From Pelagibacteraceae bacterium AG-325-J17 (lineage in GTDB: Bacteria > Pseudomonadota > Alphaproteobacteria > Pelagibacterales > Pelagibacteraceae): a stretch of 64,000 bases of DNA. Within the stretch, counting starts at the first letter, position 1; every line of letters begins with the position of its first letter. The DNA is taken from NCBI GenBank assembly GCA_003282825.1, contig QBYM01000001.1, forward strand, positions 56,567 to 120,566. Reading direction: 5' to 3'. Below the pieces are notes generated by a model. That model did not search any database, was not told the DNA's origin, and saw nothing but the letters and a program-made list of their open reading frames with translations. Below, in pieces: positions 57,998 to 64,000 of the stretch. The translations under genes and the position numbers were made by a program.

Positions 57998-58738
57998 ATG
58001 AATTCACTAGAAGCAAACATAAGGACTAACGAAACTAAAGGTCAATTAAACGCTATAAGATATAATGGTGATGTTCCAGCAATTATTTATGGAGGAAAAG
58101 GTGAAAATCAAAAAATCTATATTTCAAAAAAACTACTTAAAACTTTAATAGAAAAAGAAAATTTTTTATCTAGTATTATTACTCTAAATATTGATGGTAA
58201 GCCCCAAAATGTTTTGCCTAGAGAAGTAAAGTATCATATTTTAAGTGACGAACCTACCCATGTAGATTTTTTAAGAGTTTTACCAGGAGTAAAAATCAAA
58301 ATTGAAGTCCCAGTTAATTTTATTAATCATGAGAAATCTCCAGGATTGAAAAGAGGTGGTGTTTTAAACATTGTTAGAAGAAAGGTAGAATTAAAATGCC
58401 CAAGTGAAAAAATTCCTGAAAGTTTAACTTTAGATCTTGATGGTATTGATATTGGTGAAAGTTTTAAAATTTCGTCTGTTAAATTAGACTCTGAAGTTAC
58501 GCCGACAATCCAAGGACGAGACTTCGTTATAGCAACTTTAGCCGCTCCAACTGTTATGAAAGAGCCAGAGAAACCTGCAGAAGCTGAAGCAGCCGATGGA
58601 GAAGAAGGTGCTGAAGGAGCAGAGGCAGCAGCGGCAGCAGATGGTGATAAACCAGCAGCAGATGCAGCTAAAGGTGATAAAAAAGAAGGTGAAGAAAAAA
58701 AGCCTTCTGAAAAGAAACCTGCTGAAGAAAAAAAATAA
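57998..58738 (+). CDS. rplY: 50S ribosomal protein L25 (TL5/Ctc type) with long charged tail
   Basis: A 246-residue protein. The L25 beta-barrel is at residues about 1-92 (GQLNAIRYNGDVPAIIYGG, HVDFLRVLPG), followed by the TL5/Ctc C-terminal domain to about 188 (RRKVELKCPSEKIPESLTLDLDGIDIGES). L25 binds 5S rRNA. The last ~58 residues are a low-complexity Ala/Glu/Lys/Pro tail rich in G/C codons, unlike the surrounding coding sequence. Such tails occur in other alphaproteobacterial L25 proteins. pth and ychF follow. Confidence 0.95.
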   Translation: MNSLEANIRTNETKGQLNAIRYNGDVPAIIYGGKGENQKIYISKKLLKTLIEKENFLSSIITLNIDGKPQNVLPREVKYHILSDEPTHVDFLRVLPGVKIKIEVPVNFINHEKSPGLKRGGVLNIVRRKVELKCPSEKIPESLTLDLDGIDIGESFKISSVKLDSEVTPTIQGRDFVIATLAAPTVMKEPEKPAEAEAADGEEGAEGAEAAAAADGDKPAADAAKGDKKEGEEKKPSEKKPAEEKK

Positions 58739-58772
58739 TTAATCAAAATTGAAACTTTAATTCCATTTATTT

Positions 58773-59333
58773 ATGCTTTTATTCGTAGGATTAGGTAATC
58801 CAACACCTGACAGTGAAAACAATAGACACAATGTTGGATTCAAAATTATAGACACTATCAATAAAAAATTTAGTCTCTCAAAACAGAAACCCAAGTTCAA
58901 AGGACTTTTAACAACTGGAAATATTGGAGACAAAAAGGTTTATGCAATAAAGCCATTAACATTTATGAATAACTCTGGAGTTTGTATTAGAGAATTAATT
59001 GAGTATTTTAAAATAAATGCTGAAGACGTTATAGTATTTCATGATGATCTTGATATAGAATTTGGTAAGATTAAAGCTAAATTTGGTGGATCAAGTGCAG
59101 GCCATAATGGAATCGCTTCTATAGATAAATTCATAGGTAAAGATTATTCAAGGGTTAGAATTGGAATTGGAAAACCAAAAAATGGGATTGAAGTCGCTGA
59201 TTATGTTTTGCAAAATTTTGATGAGGATGAGTCAATTGGTATTGAAAAAATATCTAAGGATATAACAGAGTCTATTTCTATTCTTGTTGAAAAAAAATTA
59301 GATTTATTTTCAAGTGCTGTAAATAACAAATAA
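58773..59333 (+). CDS. pth: Peptidyl-tRNA hydrolase
   Basis: A 186-residue enzyme that recycles stalled peptidyl-tRNA. Motifs are VGLGNPTPDSENNRHNVGF (about residues 5-23, with the catalytic His in RHNVG), KPLTFMNNSG, VFHDDLDIEFGKIK and GGSSAGHNGIASI. The gene follows rplY by 34 bp and shares a base with the start of ychF; rplY-pth-ychF is a conserved order. Confidence 0.97.
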   Translation: MLLFVGLGNPTPDSENNRHNVGFKIIDTINKKFSLSKQKPKFKGLLTTGNIGDKKVYAIKPLTFMNNSGVCIRELIEYFKINAEDVIVFHDDLDIEFGKIKAKFGGSSAGHNGIASIDKFIGKDYSRVRIGIGKPKNGIEVADYVLQNFDEDESIGIEKISKDITESISILVEKKLDLFSSAVNNK

Positions 59334-60406
59334 TGAGTTTTAAATGCGGAATAGTAGGTTTACCAAATGTAGGTAAGTCTACTTTATTTAATGCATTAAC
59401 AAATTCAAGTAAAGCTCAGGCAGCAAATTTTCCATTTTGTACAATTGATCCAAATGTTGGTGTTGTGCCTGTTCCTGACCAAAGATTAAAAAAATTAGCA
59501 GAAATTTCTAAGTCAAAAAAGATTATAAATACTACAATTTCATTCGTTGATATTGCTGGATTAGTTAAAGGTGCTTCTAAAGGTGAAGGATTAGGAAATA
59601 AGTTTTTATCGCATATAAGAGAGGTTGATGCAATTATTCACATGGTAAGATGCTTTGACTCAAGTGATATCCAAAATGTTAACGAAACAGTAGATCCAGT
59701 TAGAGATCTTGAAATTATCGAGACTGAGATGATGTTGTCTGATCTGGAGTCTATTCAAAAGAGATTAGAAAAAAACAATAAAAAAAATGTTGAAGAAGAA
59801 CAATTAAAAATTCTTAATGCTGCTTTGGATTGTATTAATAAAGATCAAGATATTTCAATTTTGAATTCTCAATTTGAAAAAAAGCAACTGAGTCAAAGTG
59901 GTCTATTATCTTTAAAATCTAAAATATTTGTGTGTAATGTAGATGAAAAAAGTATTCAAAATGGAAATAATTATACCGAGGCATTTATTAATAAATTTGG
60001 TAATGAAAATACTCTAATTGTTTCTGCAGATATAGAAAATCAAATAAACGAATTAGATATTAGTGAAAAGAAAAATTACATGGAAATGATTGGTTTAAAA
60101 GAAACTGGATTGAATTTGTTAATACAAAGAGGTTATAAAATACTTGAATTAGATACCTACTTTACCTCTGGTCCTGAAGAAACCCGAGCATGGACAATTC
60201 CTAAAAACTGTACAGCTCCAAAAGCAGCATCTGAGATTCATACTGATTTTGAAAAAGGATTTATCCGAGCAGAAACAATTTCTTATGAAGACTTTGTTGC
60301 AAACAGCGGGTGGGTCAATTCAAAAACTAATGGTAAAATGAGATTAGAAGGAAAAGATTATATTGTAAAAGATGGTGATGTACTAAACTTCCGTTTCAAC
60401 ACGTGA
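59333..60406 (+). CDS. ychF: Redox-regulated ATPase YchF (Obg family)
   Basis: A 357-residue OBG-family NTPase. Visible are G1 GLPNVGKSTLFNAL (about residues 8-21), PFCTIDPNVG, G3 VDIAGLVKGASKGEGLGNKFLSHIRE, the altered G4 CNVDE (NxxE, giving ATP preference) and the C-terminal TGS domain (AWTIPKNCTAPKAASEIHTDFEKGFIRAE). It binds ribosomes and is linked to translation and stress. The last 24 bp overlap the 3' end of petC on the other strand. Confidence 0.97.
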   Translation: MSFKCGIVGLPNVGKSTLFNALTNSSKAQAANFPFCTIDPNVGVVPVPDQRLKKLAEISKSKKIINTTISFVDIAGLVKGASKGEGLGNKFLSHIREVDAIIHMVRCFDSSDIQNVNETVDPVRDLEIIETEMMLSDLESIQKRLEKNNKKNVEEEQLKILNAALDCINKDQDISILNSQFEKKQLSQSGLLSLKSKIFVCNVDEKSIQNGNNYTEAFINKFGNENTLIVSADIENQINELDISEKKNYMEMIGLKETGLNLLIQRGYKILELDTYFTSGPEETRAWTIPKNCTAPKAASEIHTDFEKGFIRAETISYEDFVANSGWVNSKTNGKMRLEGKDYIVKDGDVLNFRFNT

Positions 60407-61162
60407 CCAAATTCTTTTCATACTAAAGTAGACTAAGATAGTCAGAATAATTAAATACACTATTGCCTTGAAACCCATTTGATGTCTTGTTTCTAAATGA
60501 GGCTCTGCTGTCCACATCAAAAATGTAGTGACATCTTTGGACATTTGCTCAACTGTTGCATTAGTTCCATCAGAATATTCAATTAATCCATCAGATAGAG
60601 GGTTCGACATTTTAATTTTATTTCCATACATATATCTATTGTAATGAACGCCTTCATCTAAAGTAATGCCTACTGGTGGATCTTCATACCCTTGAAGTAA
60701 AGAATAAATATAATCTACTCCACCACCTCTAGCTTTCACTAAAACAGACATATCTGGTGGATAGGCTCCACCATTTGCTGCTTGAGCAGCTTTAACATTT
60801 TCATATGGCATTACAAATTTATCAGAAAGTTTTCCAGGTCTTGTAAACATCTCTCCATCTGAATTTGGTCCATCTGTTACATCAAAAGATGATGCAATTG
60901 CCTTAGCTTGTTGTTCAGTAAATTCAGGCCCACCTTTTTCTGCTAAATTTCTATAGCTCAGATATTTCATAGAATGACAAGATGCACATACTTCTGTGTA
61001 TACTTGATAGCCTCTTTGCAATGCTCCTCGATCAAATTTTCCAAAAAGACCTTTAAAACTCCAATCAGTTTTCAAGTATTCAACTTTTTCTGCTGCGTGA
61101 GAACTTAATGTAGTAGCTAAAAATACTATGATTAAAGATAAAATTCTTAGAAAATTTTTCAC
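60383..61162 (-). CDS. petC: Cytochrome c1 of the bc1 complex
   Basis: A 259-residue c-type cytochrome. It has a signal peptide (about residues 1-23), a haem-binding CASCH (about 59-63) followed by KYLSYRNLAEKGG, a loop with FVMPYENVKAAQAANGGAYPPDMSVLVKARGGG (P-P-D-L-S-like), a YMYGNKIKMSNPL methionine-ligand region and a C-terminal membrane anchor (GFKAIVYLIILTILVYFSMKRIW). It passes electrons from the Rieske protein to a soluble cytochrome c. It follows petB directly. Confidence 0.96.
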   Translation of the reverse strand: MKNFLRILSLIIVFLATTLSSHAAEKVEYLKTDWSFKGLFGKFDRGALQRGYQVYTEVCASCHSMKYLSYRNLAEKGGPEFTEQQAKAIASSFDVTDGPNSDGEMFTRPGKLSDKFVMPYENVKAAQAANGGAYPPDMSVLVKARGGGVDYIYSLLQGYEDPPVGITLDEGVHYNRYMYGNKIKMSNPLSDGLIEYSDGTNATVEQMSKDVTTFLMWTAEPHLETRHQMGFKAIVYLIILTILVYFSMKRIWSRVETEV

Positions 61163-62425
61163 TTATTTAATTGAACTTTCTTTATTTCTTGCAGTTGCCA
61201 AATTAGCTGTACCACCAAGTATAGGCTCAGTAATACTTAAGGGAATAGGAAGAGTTTTTTCTTTTAAACCTAATACAGGAAGAATTACTAGAAAGTGTAA
61301 AAAATAATATGCTGTAGCAACTCTTGCAACTAACAAGTATAATCCTTCAGCAGGCATTGCACCGACATATCCAAGTATTAAAACGTCAGCTACTAAAATC
61401 CAGTAAAACTGTTTATATAAAGGTCTGAAGACTGCAGATCTGATTTTAGATGTATCAAGCCATGGTAAAGCTGCTAAAATTAAAATTGCTGATAACATTG
61501 CAATTACTCCCAAAAGTTTATCAGGAACTGATCTTAAAATTGCATAAAATGGTAACAGATACCATTCAGGAACAATGTGTGCAGGTGTTACTAAAGGATC
61601 AGCTTCAATATAGTTATCAGCATGACCCAAAATATTAGGTGTATAAAAAACAAAAAATGCAAAAACAATCATAAACATTAGTAATGCAAAACCATCTTTT
61701 ATGACTATATAAGGATGGAATGGAACTGTGTCCTTTGAAGGTTTTTTAACATCAATTCCTACTGGATTATTATTTCCTGGGACATGTAGTGCCCAAATAT
61801 GTAACACAACTAAACCTAAAATTAAAAAAGGAATTAAATAATGTAATGTAAAAAATCTAGTTAAGGTTGGATTATCAACTGAGTAACCTCCCCATAACCA
61901 AGTAACTATACCCTCTCCTACTAATGGAATTGCACTGAATAAATTTGTAATTACAGTTGCACCCCAAAAACTCATTTGTCCCCAAGGCAGCACGTAACCC
62001 ATGAATGCTGCAGCCATCATTAACAAGTAAATAATAATACCTATTATCCAAATTATTTCTCTAGGGGCTTTGTAAGAACCATAAAACAAAGATCTGAAAA
62101 TATGAATATAAACTGCTAAAAAAAACATTGAAGCACCATTCGCATGTATATATCTAATTAGCCAACCATAGTTAACATCTCTCATAATATGTTCTACGCT
62201 TTCAAATGCCATATCTGCGTGAGCAATATAATGCATAGCTAATGTTAAACCTGTTACGATTTGAGTTATTAAACAAAAAGTAAGAATACCACCAAATGTC
62301 CACCAATAATTCAAATTTTTAGGTGTTGGGTAATCAGTTAAATGATTTGCTAAAGTTAATAATGGAAGTCTATCATTAAACCATTTTCCAGCTTTTGATT
62401 TCGGGGTATATTCGTGATCACTCAT
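61163..62425 (-). CDS. petB: Cytochrome b of the bc1 complex
   Basis: A 420-residue membrane protein with eight or more segments and the four haem-ligand histidines: [38 protein letters not shown] holds the first pair, and [27 protein letters not shown] the second. The Qo-site PEWY motif is present ([23 protein letters not shown]), and [20 protein letters not shown] is typical. It is a full-length, undivided cytochrome b, as in Alphaproteobacteria and mitochondria. It lies between petA and petC with gaps of 5 and 0 bp. Confidence 0.97.
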   Translation of the reverse strand: MSDHEYTPKSKAGKWFNDRLPLLTLANHLTDYPTPKNLNYWWTFGGILTFCLITQIVTGLTLAMHYIAHADMAFESVEHIMRDVNYGWLIRYIHANGASMFFLAVYIHIFRSLFYGSYKAPREIIWIIGIIIYLLMMAAAFMGYVLPWGQMSFWGATVITNLFSAIPLVGEGIVTWLWGGYSVDNPTLTRFFTLHYLIPFLILGLVVLHIWALHVPGNNNPVGIDVKKPSKDTVPFHPYIVIKDGFALLMFMIVFAFFVFYTPNILGHADNYIEADPLVTPAHIVPEWYLLPFYAILRSVPDKLLGVIAMLSAILILAALPWLDTSKIRSAVFRPLYKQFYWILVADVLILGYVGAMPAEGLYLLVARVATAYYFLHFLVILPVLGLKEKTLPIPLSITEPILGGTANLATARNKESSIK

Positions 62426-62430
62426 ATAAT

Positions 62431-62940
62431 TTATCCAATTTTAATCGTATTAGCATTTACAAATTCATATTTTGGGACTTCCATATTTGTAGGTGCAGGT
62501 CCCTTTCTAATTCTACCTGATGTATCATAATGTGATCCATGACAAGGACAGAACCATCCATTATAATCTCCCTTATCATTTAAGGGTACACATCCTAAGT
62601 GCGTACAAACTCCAAGCATCACAAGCCACTCAGGGTTTTTTGCTCTGTCTTCATCTTTCTCTGGATCTTTTAAATCATCAAGTTTAACTGATCGCGCATC
62701 TGCAATTTCATCTTCAGTTCTTCTTCTTATAAAAACAGGTTTTCCTCTCCAAAGAACAGTAATAGTTTTTCCCGGTGTTAATGAACTAACATCTACTTCC
62801 GTACTAGCTAGCGCTTTCACTGAAGCATCAGGATTCATTTGATCTATCATAGGCCAAACTGTAGCACCTACTCCCACCGCTCCAACTGCGTAGGTTGCGG
62901 TAAATAAGAAATCTCTTCTATTAGTTTTTTTTTCTGACAT
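62431..62940 (-). CDS. petA: Ubiquinol-cytochrome c reductase Rieske iron-sulphur subunit
   Basis: A 169-residue Rieske protein. The N-terminus has a twin-arginine motif ([24 protein letters not shown]) acting as Tat signal and membrane anchor. The [2Fe-2S] ligands are in [11 protein letters not shown] and [10 protein letters not shown] (about residues 109-140). The hinge after the anchor is [17 protein letters not shown]. First gene of petABC. The 92-bp divergent gap to trmL should hold both promoters, but I cannot define them. Confidence 0.97.
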   Translation of the reverse strand: MSEKKTNRRDFLFTATYAVGAVGVGATVWPMIDQMNPDASVKALASTEVDVSSLTPGKTITVLWRGKPVFIRRRTEDEIADARSVKLDDLKDPEKDEDRAKNPEWLVMLGVCTHLGCVPLNDKGDYNGWFCPCHGSHYDTSGRIRKGPAPTNMEVPKYEFVNANTIKIG

Positions 62941-63032
62941 TATTATTATTAGTAAATATACCCAATATTGATTTTTTCTACTTAAATATATGGTTTCATA
63001 TAATATAAAATACTAAATTTACTACTGATAGA

Positions 63033-63506
63033 ATGACACAGAAATTAATAAATGTAGGGCCTAAAATTGCATTATTTGAACCAGATATTCCTCAGAACAC
63101 TGGGGCAATAATCAGAACCTGTGCATGTCTTGGTGCAAAATTAGAGATAATTGAGCCATGTGGTTTTTTGCTAAGCGATAAGCGTTTTAAAAGAGTTGTA
63201 ATGGACTATATGGATGAGAGAGAAATTAAAATATATCAAAATTCAGATCATTTCTTTGAATCAAAAAAGAATCAAAGAGTAATATTAATGACTACTAAAG
63301 GATCCGATTCTTATACAAATTTTAAATTTGACGTGAACGATACAATTTTATTTGGAAGAGAAAGCGCTGGGGTGCCAAAAGATATTCATGGATTAGTTAC
63401 AAATAGACTAAAAATTCCAATGAAAAATGATAAACGTTCTCTAAATATTGCATCTTCAGTTGCAATTATATTGGCTGAATGTTTAAAACAAACTAAATTA
63501 ATTTAA
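63033..63506 (+). CDS. trmL: tRNA (cytidine/uridine-34-2'-O)-methyltransferase TrmL
   Basis: A 157-residue SPOUT methyltransferase that modifies the wobble base of tRNA-Leu. Motifs of the knotted SAM site are ALFEPDIPQNTGAIIRTCACLGAKLEIIEPCGF (about residues 13-45), ILFGRESAGVPKDI (about 105-118) and IPMKNDKRSLNIASSVAIILAE (about 128-149). It is immediately followed by hemF, whose ATG abuts its stop. Confidence 0.95.
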   Translation: MTQKLINVGPKIALFEPDIPQNTGAIIRTCACLGAKLEIIEPCGFLLSDKRFKRVVMDYMDEREIKIYQNSDHFFESKKNQRVILMTTKGSDSYTNFKFDVNDTILFGRESAGVPKDIHGLVTNRLKIPMKNDKRSLNIASSVAIILAECLKQTKLI

Positions 63507-64000
63507 ATGAATCTAGAAATTAAAAAAGACTTAACAAGTAATTGGTTTAAAACACTTCAAGAGTCTTTTTGTGATGACATAATCAAATTTGAAAAAAATA
63601 AAACTAAATTTAAATCAACAAATTGGAGAAGAAACACAAAAGTTGATGAAGGAGGAGGAGAATATCGAATACTGCAAGGAGGAAAAATTTTTGAAAAAGT
63701 AGGTGTAAACTTTTCCAAAGTTTACGGTAAATTTCCGAAACAATTTCAAAAAAATATACTAGGGGCAAATAAAGATCCAAGATTTTGGGCATCAGGGATT
63801 TCTGTAGTTATGCACATGAAAAATCCTTTGATCCCTGCAATGCATTTTAATACGAGATATATTTGTACTACCCAAGAGTGGTTTGGTGGAGGAATGGATG
63901 TGACTCCATCAAAAAAAGATCTTAAAGAAAAAAGAGAATTTCATAAGATTTTAAAGAATATGTGTGATCGTCACAATAAAAGCTATTATGCAAAATATAA
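63507..64000 (+). CDS. hemF: Oxygen-dependent coproporphyrinogen III oxidase, 3' end outside window
   Basis: The first 164 codons are visible and the frame runs off the right edge. HemF converts coproporphyrinogen III to protoporphyrinogen IX using O2. Family motifs are WRRNTKVDEGGGEYRILQGGKIFEKVGVNFS (about residues 40-70), ASGISVVMHMKNPLIPAMHFNTRYI (about 96-120, with the conserved P-x-x-P-x-x-H-x-N-x-R) and WFGGGMDVTP (about 125-134). Together with petABC it supports an aerobic lifestyle. The ATG at 63507 directly follows the trmL stop. Confidence 0.96.
   Translation, partial: MNLEIKKDLTSNWFKTLQESFCDDIIKFEKNKTKFKSTNWRRNTKVDEGGGEYRILQGGKIFEKVGVNFSKVYGKFPKQFQKNILGANKDPRFWASGISVVMHMKNPLIPAMHFNTRYICTTQEWFGGGMDVTPSKKDLKEKREFHKILKNMCDRHNKSYYAKY

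Noticed and set aside
58327-58746. 139-codon minus-strand frame rich in Ser and Ala
   Set aside because: Mirror of the low-complexity L25 tail; no start context and no family features.
62941-63032. TATAAT at 62999-63004 upstream of trmL
   Set aside because: No -35 at sensible spacing with more than a weak match; TATAAT is common by chance here.
63610-63792. 60-codon minus-strand frame opposite hemF
   Set aside because: The plus strand encodes the conserved HemF N-terminus throughout.
1-64000. CRISPR arrays, prophage, insertion sequences, integrase or toxin-antitoxin modules
   Set aside because: No direct-repeat arrays, transposase or integrase motifs, or small paired genes seen; all major reading frames are housekeeping or conserved families.

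Overview
The window is AT-rich, very compact chromosomal DNA from an alphaproteobacterium. It most likely belongs to the SAR11 clade (Pelagibacterales). The reasons are the strong A/T codon bias (Lys, Asn and Ile rich proteins), short or negative intergenic distances, no mobile elements, and alphaproteobacterial gene neighbourhoods such as lpxC-bamD-ligA next to the cell-wall cluster, a petP-petR-like regulator pair, and prs-rplY-pth-ychF. I see no prophage, insertion sequence, CRISPR array, rRNA operon or obvious genomic island. The content is almost entirely housekeeping.

Layout. 1-2.6 kb: end of nadC, a MazG-like pyrophosphohydrolase and fumC. 2.6-7.9 kb: an AsmA-like protein, a UvrD-type helicase and an aminopeptidase P. 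7.9-28.7 kb: one long minus-strand run. In transcription order it reads mraZ, ftsZ, rsmH, ftsL, ftsI, a murE-murF fusion, mraY, murD, ftsW, murG, murC, murB, ddl, ftsQ, a shrunken ftsA, lpxC, bamD, ligA. It covers nearly all of peptidoglycan precursor synthesis and the division machinery. It is headed by a recognisable promoter with three TGGG repeats at 10-bp spacing, which are candidate MraZ operators. 28.8-29.2 kb: RNase P RNA. 29.2-31.4 kb: a peptidoglycan amidase and mlaA-mlaC. 31.4-35.8 kb: a macromolecular-synthesis block (yqeY-like, dnaG, rpoD) followed by two tRNA genes. 35.9-40.3 kb: carAB. 40.3-45 kb: a 2OG-Fe(II) oxygenase-like protein, an ELM1-like protein, trxB, an ADP-ribosylglycohydrolase-like protein and an aspartate aminotransferase. 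45-50.8 kb: uvrB, a pteridine-reductase-like SDR, folB, uvrC, pgsA. 50.8-54.2 kb: ilvE diverging from a MarR / OmpR-type regulator / histidine kinase operon. 54.1-60.4 kb: ubiK-like, lgt, midA-like, pgeF, prs, rplY, pth, ychF. 60.4-62.9 kb: petABC (cytochrome bc1). 63.0-64.0 kb: trmL and the start of hemF.

The most interesting departures from the ordinary are these: (i) a 234-residue FtsA remnant that keeps the 1A/1C-like half and the C-terminal amphipathic helix but lacks the actin-type ATPase half; (ii) ftsZ moved from its usual place after ftsA to between mraZ and rsmH; (iii) a MurE-MurF fusion; (iv) a tRNA-Val(GAC) whose elbow nucleotides (18, 54, 55, 58) are changed in a way that looks compensated; (v) a DnaG primase missing three of four zinc ligands; and (vi) 3' ends of convergent genes that overlap in seven of eight protein-gene pairs, leaving no room for ordinary terminators. 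I did not find a clearly new multi-gene system.
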